Assembly (NCBI GenBank): GCA_965116625.1
Contig: OZ220717.1
Span: 3,658,001 to 3,722,000, forward strand
DNA: 64,000 bases
Direction: 5' to 3'
Source: VXNE01 sp965116625
Lineage (GTDB): Bacteria; Pseudomonadota; Gammaproteobacteria; Pseudomonadales; Azotimanducaceae
The notes under the pieces were generated by a model. The model saw nothing but the letters and a program-made list of their open reading frames with translations, was not told the DNA's origin and did no database searches. This document shows, piece after piece, positions 1 to 9,002 of the stretch; the first letter of the stretch is position 1; the number at the start of each line of letters is the position of its first letter. The position numbers and the translations under genes are program-made.

Positions 1-903
1 ATGGTCGGGGACGCTGTCGGCGACGCGAACCTCGCCAAGCGTGTAGCGGGATATCTCCCTGGCCACCTCCCGCAGTGGCGTTTGCCGGAACTTCAGCATT
101 CCGGAGTGCCATGCGGTGTCCTCCGCAGCATCCGTCTCTTCCTCCGCCAGGACCTTCCCGGACCGGTCGATCCGGGCTCGCTCGTCCGCGCCGAGCATGA
201 CGCCACGCTCGTAGGTGCTGGAGGTCAACGACGACAGCAGGGCCGCGAACTCCTCCGGATTCGAGGGATTCCCCGGCACGACGGCAACCCGGCCCTCGAC
301 CACCGTGATGGCCCAGTCACCGTCGTGCTTGAGCCGGACCGCGAAACGCGTGCCGACGGCGATCACGCTGTGGCTGCCCGCCCGCACCACGAAGGGGCGG
401 TCGCCATGGTGCTTCACGTCGAACAGGCTCTCGCCTGAATTGACGACGATCTCCCGGATATCCGCGGTATAGCGAACCTCCAGGTCGGAAGCCGTGTTGA
501 CGTGCAGGCGGGAACCGTCGTCAAGCGCCAGGTGCCGCTGTTCAGCTTTCTCGGTGACGATTCGCATCACCTCGGCGGTCTCCGGCGACTCGCCGGACCA
601 TCCCCACCAGACGGCCGCCAGCGTCAGCGAAGCCGCCACCGCAACCATGCCGGCGACCGAGAGGCGCACATGCCGTCCCGCCCGGGTTCGCCACGCCAGG
701 CCCATTCGGCGAAGTTCGGCACGCCCCCAGGACTCCAGTTCGCCCATGTCGTGCCAATGCTGTTCGATTCGCGCATAGGCCAGTTCGTGGTCGACATCCG
801 CTGTCAGCCACTCGGCGTGTGCGCGACGGTCCTCGTCGGTCGCGGCCGGCGCGCGCAACCGCACAAACCAACGGATTGCCTGTGCGTCTATGTCGTCTGG
901 CAT
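1..903 (-). CDS. FecR-family anti-sigma/sigma-regulator, C-terminus beyond window
   Basis: Inner-membrane regulator expected to hold and activate the ECF sigma factor encoded immediately upstream. 301 codons are visible from the ATG at 903 without a stop, so the gene continues past the left edge. The N-terminal cytoplasmic part has the DUF4880-type helix with W12 and EW at 31-32. A single hydrophobic segment at about residues 82-102 is followed by a periplasmic FecR beta domain containing GESLFDV and VGTRFAV-like strands, and a later region beginning with the typical W-[x]-G-x-L-x-F pattern (HSGMLKF). It starts 11 bases after the sigma gene stop, so the two are co-transcribed. The receptor it serves would be expected further left, outside the window. 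Confidence 0.93.
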   Translation of the reverse strand, partial: MPDDIDAQAIRWFVRLRAPAATDEDRRAHAEWLTADVDHELAYARIEQHWHDMGELESWGRAELRRMGLAWRTRAGRHVRLSVAGMVAVAASLTLAAVWWGWSGESPETAEVMRIVTEKAEQRHLALDDGSRLHVNTASDLEVRYTADIREIVVNSGESLFDVKHHGDRPFVVRAGSHSVIAVGTRFAVRLKHDGDWAITVVEGRVAVVPGNPSNPEEFAALLSSLTSSTYERGVMLGADERARIDRSGKVLAEEETDAAEDTAWHSGMLKFRQTPLREVAREISRYTLGEVRVADSVPDH

Positions 904-914
904 GCCTTGATCCT

Positions 915-1448
915 TCACGGGCGCGAATCGACCGCCGCCGTGATGGCGGTGAGCGCCCGGTTCATGTGGTACTCGATGGACTTCTGCGACAGCCCCAACT
1001 GCCTCGCGATCTCGATGTAGGTATACGATTCGAACCTGTGTAGCAGAAACACGTGGCGGGTCTTCTCCGGCAGGGCCGTCAGCGCCCGCCGCACCGCAAG
1101 CAACTGTTCGCGCCCCATCGACACCCGCTCCGGATCGTCTCCGGTAGCGGCGTCGTCAGGGGCAAGCTCCTGTTGGCGCAGGTACCGGACCTTCACGCGG
1201 CGGCGGCGCAGCACATCGAGCGCGAGCCGGTTCGCCACGGTGAAGGCCAATCGGCGTACGTCCCTGATGTCCTCACGCTCGGCCTGACGGAGCAGCTTTT
1301 CGAACGTGTCCTGGGCCACCTCGCGCGCCTCCTCGGCGTTGCCGAGCTTCTGCGCGAGCAGGCGGTGCAGGTCCGGCAACGCGTGGTCGTACAGTTGGAC
1401 GACCTCCGCACGCTGCTTCTCCTTACCCGCGTGCCCAGACCCCGCCAT
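915..1448 (-). CDS. ECF RNA polymerase sigma factor, FecI type
   Basis: 177-residue sigma-70 family factor for extracytoplasmic-function promoters. Region 2 spans about residues 18-90 (EVAQDTFEKLLR and the VANRLALDVLRRRR helix). Region 4 spans about 115-170 (LTALPEKTRHVFLLHRFE, then the helix-turn-helix YIEIARQLGLSQKSIEYHM). I chose the ATG at 1448 because it gives the family's usual length; the frame stays open further upstream but that part has no sigma similarity. It is paired with the FecR gene 11 bases downstream, the classic sigma/anti-sigma arrangement for TonB-receptor surface signalling. Confidence 0.95.
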   Translation of the reverse strand: MAGSGHAGKEKQRAEVVQLYDHALPDLHRLLAQKLGNAEEAREVAQDTFEKLLRQAEREDIRDVRRLAFTVANRLALDVLRRRRVKVRYLRQQELAPDDAATGDDPERVSMGREQLLAVRRALTALPEKTRHVFLLHRFESYTYIEIARQLGLSQKSIEYHMNRALTAITAAVDSRP

Positions 1449-1583
1449 CGGCGCACTCCCAAACAAAGACTCTATCCGCCATTTATACGACGATTCATCT
1501 CGACACTTCCCCCAAAACGATCCGGATTGCCCTGGATTGCTCCGTATGACACCCCCGGCACGCCGTGATACGGTCCCGACAGG

Positions 1584-2213
1584 ATGAGAGCGTTCGATAT
1601 ACCCGTGCGGTGCGAATGCGGCTCGGTGCGCGGGACGCTGCACGCGGTTTCGCCGTCCCGCGTCGTGCGGGCGGTCTGCTACTGCGACGATTGCCAGGCC
1701 TTCGCGCACTATCTGGGCCGCGCGGACGCCGTGCTCGACGACTATGGCGGCACGACCATTTTCCAGGTCTCGCCCAGTCGCCTGACGATCGCGGAAGGCG
1801 AGCAGCATCTCGCCTGCGTTCGCCTCACCGGCCGCAACCTGCTGCGCTGGTACGCCGCCTGCTGCGGCACGCCCATTGGCAACACCCCCGGCTCGCACAA
1901 GCTGCACTTCCTCGGTCTCATCCACGCCTTTCTCGACCTTTCCGATCCGGAAGTGGCCGTCGACAAGGCGCTCGGGCCAGTCCGGTCACGCGCATTCAAG
2001 AAGTTCGCTACCGGCGACACGAGCGTCATCATTGCCATGCCCGAACAGGGCCTGCCGTTCCTGCTTGGCGGCGTGCGGCGAATACTCGGCGCGCTCCTGA
2101 CCGGCGCCTACAGGGTCACGCCATTCTTCGACGGTTCCGGCAAGCCGGTCGCGGCGCCGCGAAGCCTGTCCCGGGAAGAACGGTCTCGACTGCCGCCCTA
2201 CGCCAACGCCTGA
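1584..2213 (+). CDS. DUF6151 family cysteine-rich protein (GFA-like)
   Basis: 209-residue protein with a probable zinc-binding layout like glutathione-dependent formaldehyde-activating (GFA) proteins. C10-x-C12 sits near the N-terminus, C32-x-C34-x2-C37 (CYCDDC) follows, and there is a later CCGTPIGN at 93-100. It matches what I know of the DUF6151 family; no reaction is established for that family. It is divergent from the sigma/FecR pair (start codons 135 bases apart) and convergent with the receptor at 2343. A cytoplasmic location is likely, since there is no signal peptide or membrane segment. The start is the first ATG in frame. Confidence 0.85.
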   Translation: MRAFDIPVRCECGSVRGTLHAVSPSRVVRAVCYCDDCQAFAHYLGRADAVLDDYGGTTIFQVSPSRLTIAEGEQHLACVRLTGRNLLRWYAACCGTPIGNTPGSHKLHFLGLIHAFLDLSDPEVAVDKALGPVRSRAFKKFATGDTSVIIAMPEQGLPFLLGGVRRILGALLTGAYRVTPFFDGSGKPVAAPRSLSREERSRLPPYANA

Positions 2214-2342
2214 CGCGTTCGGGGCCGCGGCTCCATAACCCGAGCGCTCGGCGCACCTCGGAGAAGGACACGAACTTGAAGTTGGTGCCCGCGCGGGCTG
2301 GCGCCGTCCTGCACGACCAACGGCGCCCGCCACAGGACCAAC

Positions 2343-5168
2343 CTACGGCTGATAGCGAATGCCCAGGGCAAATGTTCTGCCGTAGGTCTCGTACTGCGCG
2401 TTGTAGGCCCGGTCGCCGAAATAGGCGTAGTAGGGCTCGTCCGTCAGGTTGTTGGCGTCGAAGTAGAGCTCCCACCGACTGCTTACGAAGTACTTCACGC
2501 CGAGGTCCACCTGCATGTGGGCGTCCTGGTACACGTCGAAGGCCGGATCGTCGAGCTCCTCGAGCCCGATCAGCCGTTCGCTCTTGTGAGCGACCGCGAT
2601 GCGTGCGCTCAGCCGCTCGCTCTCGTAGCCGAGGGCGAAGTTGGCGACGAGATCCGCCTGGCGCGGCATCGGGATCGTCTCGTCGCGGAACGGGATCGTC
2701 GCCTCGCCGCTGGTCAAGGTCAGGTTGGTGCTGACCAGCAGGTTCCGCAACAGGCCCGGCAGGTTCGACAACTGCTGCACCCAGGCGAGTTCCAGGCCCA
2801 GCAGGCTGGCGTCGTCGCCGTTGATGGGCTGGATGATCTCGGCGTCGTCCACGCGATTGTCGCCGACGAACTGGGTGAAGTCGCTGATGCTGGCGGTGTC
2901 CGCCAGTACCACGAAATCCTTCAGGGCCTTGTAGTAGGCGCTCGCCGAAAGAAGGCCTACGTCCTCGCGGTAGTACTCGATGCTCACGTCGAAGTTCCGG
3001 GCCTGCAGGGGCTCGAGATCCGGATTGCCCACTTCGGCCTTCAGCACGTACTCGCCGTCGTCGTCCTCGAACTCCACTTCGCCGCCGGGCGCGAGGTCGC
3101 CGAACTTCGGCCGGGCCATGGTCTGGTAGAAGGCGGCCCGCAGCAGCAGGTCCTCGTTGATCTCATAGCGCAGGTTGACGCTCGGCAGAACGCTGGCGTA
3201 GTCGTTCTCGAATCCCACCGTCATCGGCGCCGGATCGCCGTCGGCGCCGACGTCGTCGTAGACCACCCGCATTCCCTCGGCGCCGAACGCCGTCCGTTCG
3301 TAGCGCAGGCCGTAGACGACGCGCAGCGCGTCGATATCCAGCCGGTTCTTGATGTAGAGCGCGTCGACATCCTCGCTCATGTTGTAGTCGCCGCCGGTAG
3401 ACGCCGCCAGCGTGTCGTCATCGTTCAGTTCGAATCCGGAAAGGTTGCTCCCGATGAAACGATCGATGGCATCTTCCGACACGCCGAGCCCGAAAGCGCC
3501 CAGGCTGTAGTCAATGGAGCCGAGCGAGAACATCTCGAACGTCGGATCGCCCGGGAATCCGTCGAAGACGCGAACATCGATGTCGTTGGACTTCTCGCGG
3601 CGGCGGAGCTTGGCACCCGCTTCCACGTAGCCCTCAATCCCTTTCGCGTCGATGTCGCGTCTCAGATCGATCTTGAAACTGTGCTCCACATCCTCGGTGA
3701 AGTTGTCCTCGATGGTGATCTCGTCCAGCATGTAGTTGTCGGGATCGCCTGCGGACGAGTCCATGAACAGGGCCGGCTTTTCCCCGTGGCTCGAATATCC
3801 GATGTCCACTCCCTTGATTTCGAATACCGTATCCAGGCGATTGGGCTCCGCTTCGCTCGCTTCCGAGTAGCCGACGCGGTATTGCAGGTTCCACTGGTCG
3901 AATGTCTGCTCGCCGCCGGCGCTCAAGCTCAGGATCCGCTGCTCTTCGTAGCGATCCTTCAGTTCTTTCTGCAGGTTGGCGTCTGCCCAGGTTGCGATGC
4001 CCTCTCCTCCTTCGATCGCATCGCCCTTGTCGAACTTGAACTCGTTGCGGGTGCGGTATTCCTGGTCAGAGAACGCACTGTAGAGCGTACGCAGGTACCA
4101 GCGTCCTTCACTGCTGGGCCGATAGTCGAAATTCGCGGCCATTCCGAGCCGCTCGCGGTTGACGACGTAGTCCCGCTGTTCGATTTCTTCCGCGCCCTTG
4201 AATTCGACGCCGTCCTCGCGCTCGAGGTCGTCGAACCAGCCGCCGTCGGTTTCGACATTCTCGGATCCGAAGTCGCGGTCGTACCAGGACACCGCCGCGG
4301 CGATGCCGAAGTCGTCCTTGCCCTCGCCCAGGGCGAAAGTGTCGGAGTAGATGAGCGCGAGCTTGGGACTCGTCTGGTCCTGCAGCGGGTTTGCGCTGCC
4401 GTGCAGGTTGGCACTCAGTTTTCGGCCGGCGGAATCGAAGGCGGAGGCGCTCTTGATGTTGACCGAGCCGCCGATGCCGTCCCCATCCATGTCGGGGGTG
4501 ATCGACTTGCTCACCTCCAGCGCCGACAGCAGTTCCGATGGGATGACGTCGAGCGCCACCGAGCGCTTGTCGTTTTCCGGCGCCGGCACGTTGACGCCGT
4601 TGATGGTGGTGACGATCAGGTTTGGATCGATGCCGCGAATGCCGACGAACCGTCCCTCCCCCTGGTCCCGTTCCAGGAATACGCCGGAAACGCGCTGCAG
4701 TGCCTCGGATACGTTCCGATCCGGAAACTGGCCGATATCGGTCGCCGAAACGACGGAAACGATCCCGTCCGCCGCACGTTGCTGGTTGAGTGCGGCCGCG
4801 GTGCTCGCGGTCTGCTTGCCGTAGACAACCATTTCTTCGAGCGGCTTTTCAAAGGCCACGGCGTGGACAGTGGTCTCTTCGTCCCACACGTCGATGACCG
4901 CGCTATGGGGCGAAAATCCGATGTAGTTGACCGTCAGGTCGTAGCTGCCCGACGGCACGGACAGGAACGTGAAACGGCCATCCGCTTCAGTGACGACCTC
5001 GAGGTTCAGTTCGGCGATTCGAACCACGGCCCCCTTGAGGTAGGCGCCGCCGGCGGACGACGAAACCTGACCCTCGATTCGACCATCCGCCAAAGCGGTT
5101 GCGCATGTCCAGGCCGAGATTGCAGACAGCAGCAAACCAAACCTGCCCCAACGTGACGTGCGGCCCAT
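2343..5168 (-). CDS. TonB-dependent receptor with carboxypeptidase-regulatory-like N-terminal domain
   Basis: 941-residue outer-membrane active transporter. Residues 1-27 form a signal peptide ending ATALA. Residues about 28-100 are a carboxypeptidase-regulatory-like Ig fold (GRIEGQVSSS ... GRFTFLSVPSGSYDLTV). The plug follows (MVVYGKQ, DIGQFPDRNVSEALQRVSGV, RFVGIRGIDPNLIVTTING) and then the barrel, ending in the aromatic FALGIRYQP. This architecture matches the TIGR01782 (TonB-Xanth-Caul) group. I prefer the ATG at 5168 over the one at 5192 because a GGAG lies 7 bases upstream of it. The substrate is not evident. It is divergent from the SDR at 5258; no sigma/FecR gene is adjacent. Confidence 0.93.
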   Translation of the reverse strand: MGRTSRWGRFGLLLSAISAWTCATALADGRIEGQVSSSAGGAYLKGAVVRIAELNLEVVTEADGRFTFLSVPSGSYDLTVNYIGFSPHSAVIDVWDEETTVHAVAFEKPLEEMVVYGKQTASTAAALNQQRAADGIVSVVSATDIGQFPDRNVSEALQRVSGVFLERDQGEGRFVGIRGIDPNLIVTTINGVNVPAPENDKRSVALDVIPSELLSALEVSKSITPDMDGDGIGGSVNIKSASAFDSAGRKLSANLHGSANPLQDQTSPKLALIYSDTFALGEGKDDFGIAAAVSWYDRDFGSENVETDGGWFDDLEREDGVEFKGAEEIEQRDYVVNRERLGMAANFDYRPSSEGRWYLRTLYSAFSDQEYRTRNEFKFDKGDAIEGGEGIATWADANLQKELKDRYEEQRILSLSAGGEQTFDQWNLQYRVGYSEASEAEPNRLDTVFEIKGVDIGYSSHGEKPALFMDSSAGDPDNYMLDEITIEDNFTEDVEHSFKIDLRRDIDAKGIEGYVEAGAKLRRREKSNDIDVRVFDGFPGDPTFEMFSLGSIDYSLGAFGLGVSEDAIDRFIGSNLSGFELNDDDTLAASTGGDYNMSEDVDALYIKNRLDIDALRVVYGLRYERTAFGAEGMRVVYDDVGADGDPAPMTVGFENDYASVLPSVNLRYEINEDLLLRAAFYQTMARPKFGDLAPGGEVEFEDDDGEYVLKAEVGNPDLEPLQARNFDVSIEYYREDVGLLSASAYYKALKDFVVLADTASISDFTQFVGDNRVDDAEIIQPINGDDASLLGLELAWVQQLSNLPGLLRNLLVSTNLTLTSGEATIPFRDETIPMPRQADLVANFALGYESERLSARIAVAHKSERLIGLEELDDPAFDVYQDAHMQVDLGVKYFVSSRWELYFDANNLTDEPYYAYFGDRAYNAQYETYGRTFALGIRYQP

Positions 5169-5257
5169 AGAAATCTCCAGGAAGTAGTGCATGGAAGCAC
5201 TCTACGCCCGGTACATGACAGAATTGTTGCAAGCACGGTTGATCCCTGAGGAAAAAG

Positions 5258-6046
5258 ATGGACGTACGGAACAAGATCACCCTGGTGACGGGCGCGGGGT
5301 CCGGCATAGGGCGCGCCCTTGCCCAGCGGTTGGCCAGGGATGGGGCACGGGCCGTCGTGTGCGCGGACATGAATGGCGACACCGCCGAAGAGACCGCCCG
5401 CAGCCTCCACGGGGTTGGTTCTGCCGCAATCCTGGACGTGAGCGACGAAGCGGCGGTCAATGCGCTGATCGAAGAGACGGAGCGTACCCAGGGCGGCATC
5501 GACCTCCTGGTGTCCAACGCGGGTTACGAGCTTCCGAGCGGGCTGGAACTCCCCACGCCGGAATGGGAGCGGATGATGCGGGTGCATGCCTTCTCGCACC
5601 TGGCGGCCGCGCGTGCGGCGCTGCCGGGCATGATCCGGCGCGGGGGCGGGTACCTGCTGAGCACCGCTTCTGCGGCCGGGTTGCTCACCCAGATGGAGTC
5701 CGCCGCCTATTCCGTTTCAAAGCACGCCGCGGTGGCGCTGGCGGAGTGGATCGCCATCAACTACCACGACGACGGCATCCGGGTGTCGGTGCTCTGCCCG
5801 CAGGCGGTGCGCACCAACATCTCGCCCAACTTCCCGGCCGCGGACGACGGGTCGCACCCGGCCCTGCTCGACGGCGTGCTGGAACCCGACGAGGTCGCCG
5901 AGGCGTGCATCGAGGCGATCCGGGAGGAGCGGTTCCTCGTGCTGCCCCACCCGGAGGTCGCGACCTACTTCCAGCGCAAGGCGAACGACTACGACCGCTG
6001 GCTACGAGGCATGCGCCGGCTCAAGGCACGCATGGCGGGGCACTAA
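5258..6046 (+). CDS. Short-chain dehydrogenase/reductase (SDR)
   Basis: 262-residue classical SDR, predicted to be a cytoplasmic NAD(P)-dependent oxidoreductase on an alcohol or ketone. Visible motifs are the Rossmann TGAGSGIG at 11-18, an acidic D37 after the second strand, the NAG at 87-89, and catalytic Ser138, Tyr151 and Lys155 (YSVSK). A GGAAAAAG-like ribosome site lies just upstream of the ATG. Its stop codon TAA lies inside the 4-bp CTAA duplicated by the MITE-like element that begins at 6047, so insertion happened at the very end of the gene without changing the protein. The substrate is unknown. Confidence 0.92.
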   Translation: MDVRNKITLVTGAGSGIGRALAQRLARDGARAVVCADMNGDTAEETARSLHGVGSAAILDVSDEAAVNALIEETERTQGGIDLLVSNAGYELPSGLELPTPEWERMMRVHAFSHLAAARAALPGMIRRGGGYLLSTASAAGLLTQMESAAYSVSKHAAVALAEWIAINYHDDGIRVSVLCPQAVRTNISPNFPAADDGSHPALLDGVLEPDEVAEACIEAIREERFLVLPHPEVATYFQRKANDYDRWLRGMRRLKARMAGH

Positions 6047-6287
6047 CCCGCATATCTCACCAAGGCGCTTGTTGAATCAGCAAAGGCCATTGCATTTCAA
6101 TGAGGTATGTTCGGTTTTCGACGTTCGGACAGGTAACAGACCGCGCTGCCGCGCCCTCGCTGGTCTTTTTTCCGTGTGCGCGCACGTGCTCGCTGCACCA
6201 TAAGCGACGGCTATGCTTCCGCTCGCGAGCACGCGCACACGAAAAAAATCCTGCGCGATCATCGCGGCCCTTGGTGAGATATGCGGG
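6047..6287. mobile_element. MITE-like non-autonomous element with 19-bp perfect TIRs
   Basis: 241-bp element bounded by perfect 19-bp terminal inverted repeats, 6047-6065 (CCCGCATATCTCACCAAGG) and 6269-6287 (its reverse complement). It is flanked by direct repeats CTAA at 6043-6046 and 6288-6291, read as a target-site duplication. Inside is a second, imperfect inverted repeat (about 6173-6193 against 6225-6241, sharing CGTGTGCGCG and TGCTCGC) that would fold into a central stem. No transposase frame exists. A 4-bp duplication with CC-ended repeats fits the IS1380 group; that family assignment is inference. The element fills most of the 297-base gap between the SDR and the next receptor. Confidence 0.8.
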
Positions 6288-6343
6288 CTAACCCGATTCG
6301 CTGGCGGCCGTGTTTCGCCCCCGCCCAGGCCCTGCCACTCCGT

Positions 6344-8890
6344 CTACCTCGCCGCCAATGCGGCAAATCCGACGGTCTGGTAGCTCAGACGCAGGTACGC
6401 GAACCGGCCAGCGAGTCCGTAGGGCGTATCCGTCGGATAGCGGATCCCCCAGAGAATGTTCGAAAGGTGCGTCTTGTCGAGTTCGGTCGGTAACTCGTCG
6501 AACAGGTTGTTGACACCAACGGCCGCCTGCAGGGCCCCCCGCTCAAGCCACGCCTGCAGGTCCACGGTACTGGCGGGGTCGACCGTCACCATGCCCGTGT
6601 CCAGCGGGTGCTGGGTCGTCTCGCCGAAGTGGTTCACGCGCAGCAGCGCGCCCCACGTGTCGCGACGCCAGTCGGCGCTCAGGTTCGCCTGGATGCGAGG
6701 CTGTCCCTTCTCCAGGAGGTCGGCGCCCCATCCGCCGAAATAGTCCCCGAAACTCAATCCCGCCGGCGCGTCGGCAGGGAGGTTCTCGTCCGTGATTTCG
6801 GTCTTGTTGGAGTGCCCGTTGGCCGAAATCCAAAGATAGCCACCCGCGGCCGGCAGGCCCCAGGACGCGGAGACATCGAATCCCCGGGTGCGGGTATCGA
6901 CGCCGTTGAAGAAGAACGCGGCGGTGCCCGCCTGCTCGGCATCGCAGGCGGGAACGCCCGCGCAACCGATCCCCTGGGAACGCACCACGCGATCCGCGAT
7001 GTCCGTGCTGTAGACGTCGGCCGTGATCCTGACGTTGTTCGCGGGCCACTGGCCCACGATGCCCGCACTCCAGTTCCTGGAAGTCTCGTGTTGTAGCGCC
7101 TCGACCCCGAAGGCCCGGGCGATCGCGTGGCCCTCGTTAGCCGAGAAAGTCGTGGTCAGGCCCTCATCGCTTCCCACGAACAGGATGGAATTGAATCGGC
7201 GCTGCGAGAGGCTCGGCGCCCGGAATCCCGTCGACACGGCGCCCCGCAGCGCGATGGTGTCGGTCAACTCGAGCCGAGCGGCGAGTTTGCCGGTGGTCTT
7301 GGCACCGGCATCACTGTAGTTCTCCGACCGAAGCGCGGCCCAGAGGGAAAAGGCATCGCCAGGCCGGACCTCCAGCTCCCAGTACGCGGCCCAGCTCTGC
7401 CGGTCGCCTTCGCTTAGTTCAGCGTTGCGCGGGCTGTAGCCCGGGTAGCCCTGGAATCCGCACGCAGCGACGGTGCCTTCGATCGGCGTGCCGTCGGGGC
7501 CAACGGCGAAAGCGCTGAAGTTGGATACGTGCGGCAACCCGCAGGACCACGCGGCCTCGTCGCCGGCCTTCTGGCCGTAGCTCTCCGCCCGGCGCTCGAG
7601 GCCAACCGCAACCGCGGTCAGTTCGAAGGTGCGGCGCAGGTCCAGGTTGAGCGTGAGCTGGTCGAACTCGATGCCGCCGCTGTCGCCGGAGCGCGGTCCC
7701 GCGTTGGCGATGATGTCAGAAACGCTCGCGCCCGGATTGCTCTGCAGGTAGTGGGCGCCGATCGAGGCGTTGATCGTATCGGAGGCCGCGAAATCGAAGT
7801 TGTTCCGGCCGTAGGCGGCGCTCAGGTCGAGATCCCATTCTCCCCACGGACCGCGCCAGCCGACCGCGATCGAAATGTCGCCGACTTCGGACTCCTCGTA
7901 CGGGAGGAAACCGTCCGGATATACGGGGTGCGTATTGCGCTCGTGGAAGTTGATGAAATTCGGAACCACGAAGTCCCAGGTCGCATCACCCGTTTCGACG
8001 CCCTGCCAGTAGTTGTAGCGAAACCGGTAGGCGCCGCTGGAACGCCCTTCCCGCTTCGAGGCGCCGCCGAATGCGTAGATTTCCGCCGCGCCGCCGACGG
8101 GCAAGGCCGCGTTCACGAACAACAGCCTGCCGCCGTGCGATGGCGAACTGAACGTGATCAGTTCGTCCTGGTAGTCGGGGTCGTGCCCCCCGTTGCCGCC
8201 ATTGCGTTGCAGCGGGTCGCTGTCGTACCACTCGCCGGTGACATTCAGGAACCCGTCCGCGCCCAGCGACACGCCAGCATTGAACGACATGCCGAAGCGC
8301 GTGGCATCGGCCCCCGCCGTGCGGCCAACGTGTGCGATGAGTTCGCCGCCGGTGTCTTCCCTGAGCGCGATATTGATGACGCCGGCAATGGCATCGGAAC
8401 CGTACTGCGCCGCCGCGCCGTCCCGCAGCACTTCGACACGGGCCACCGCCAGCGAGGGGATGGCGCGCAGGTCGGTCCCGCCGGTGCCATAGCCGATCAC
8501 GCCGTCGAGTACACGGATCCACGCCATGTTGTGGCGGCGCTTGCCGTTGACGAGCACCAGGGTCTGGTCCGGCGCCAGGCCGCGCAACGTGGCGGCATTC
8601 AGCAGGGCGCCGTCGCCCACGGAAAGGCGCGTGTAGTTGAACGAGGGCGCGAGCTTGGTGAGCGCCGCGCCGAGGTCGATCTCTCCCGTGTGCTCGAGGT
8701 CGAGGCCGTGCTGCACGTCGACCGGCACCGGCAACTCGCCAGCCTCGTTCGTGAGGCGCGCGCGGCTGCCGACGACCACGATCTCCTCGATGCTCCGCCC
8801 GGCTTCCTGGGTGGTATCCGTGTCCTGTCCACTCACGGGTAAGGCGAGCAGGACGAGCACGCAAACGGTGGAGACGGAACGCTTCATCAT
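6344..8890 (-). CDS. TonB-dependent receptor
   Basis: 848-residue outer-membrane receptor with a signal peptide (MMKRSVSTVCVLVLLALPVSG), a TonB-box-like segment IEEIVVVGSR at about 34-43, and a plug domain carrying TLRGLAPDQTLVLVNGKRRH and VEVLRDGAAAQYGSDAIAGVINI. A large beta-barrel follows, ending in an aromatic-rich strand. Two adjacent ATGs (8890, 8887) and one at 8896 compete. I chose 8890 because GGGAG lies 8 bases upstream and the signal peptide begins there; the frame is open back to 9040 without receptor similarity. It lies downstream of a PhyH gene on the same strand and may be co-transcribed. The plug is unlike the two receptors at 16467 and 19880. The ligand is unknown. Confidence 0.92.
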   Translation of the reverse strand: MMKRSVSTVCVLVLLALPVSGQDTDTTQEAGRSIEEIVVVGSRARLTNEAGELPVPVDVQHGLDLEHTGEIDLGAALTKLAPSFNYTRLSVGDGALLNAATLRGLAPDQTLVLVNGKRRHNMAWIRVLDGVIGYGTGGTDLRAIPSLAVARVEVLRDGAAAQYGSDAIAGVINIALREDTGGELIAHVGRTAGADATRFGMSFNAGVSLGADGFLNVTGEWYDSDPLQRNGGNGGHDPDYQDELITFSSPSHGGRLLFVNAALPVGGAAEIYAFGGASKREGRSSGAYRFRYNYWQGVETGDATWDFVVPNFINFHERNTHPVYPDGFLPYEESEVGDISIAVGWRGPWGEWDLDLSAAYGRNNFDFAASDTINASIGAHYLQSNPGASVSDIIANAGPRSGDSGGIEFDQLTLNLDLRRTFELTAVAVGLERRAESYGQKAGDEAAWSCGLPHVSNFSAFAVGPDGTPIEGTVAACGFQGYPGYSPRNAELSEGDRQSWAAYWELEVRPGDAFSLWAALRSENYSDAGAKTTGKLAARLELTDTIALRGAVSTGFRAPSLSQRRFNSILFVGSDEGLTTTFSANEGHAIARAFGVEALQHETSRNWSAGIVGQWPANNVRITADVYSTDIADRVVRSQGIGCAGVPACDAEQAGTAAFFFNGVDTRTRGFDVSASWGLPAAGGYLWISANGHSNKTEITDENLPADAPAGLSFGDYFGGWGADLLEKGQPRIQANLSADWRRDTWGALLRVNHFGETTQHPLDTGMVTVDPASTVDLQAWLERGALQAAVGVNNLFDELPTELDKTHLSNILWGIRYPTDTPYGLAGRFAYLRLSYQTVGFAALAAR

Positions 8891-9002
8891 GACCATTACT
8901 CCCGATGACGCGATCAACGGATTATGCCGGTTTAGGGTGCAATCAACGCATAGAGCCAAAGAAGAACTTATCCGGACCGAGAGACTCGGTCCATTGCTCC
9001 TA

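Noticed and set aside
2517..5156. Open frame of about 880 codons antisense to the TonB receptor
   Set aside because: It mirrors the codon pattern of a certain receptor gene on the other strand; long antisense frames are expected at this GC content and it has no recognisable domain or start signal.
6077..6291. Two small frames of about 60 codons inside the MITE-like element
   Set aside because: They run through the inverted repeats on opposite strands, have no ribosome sites and no similarity; the element appears non-coding.
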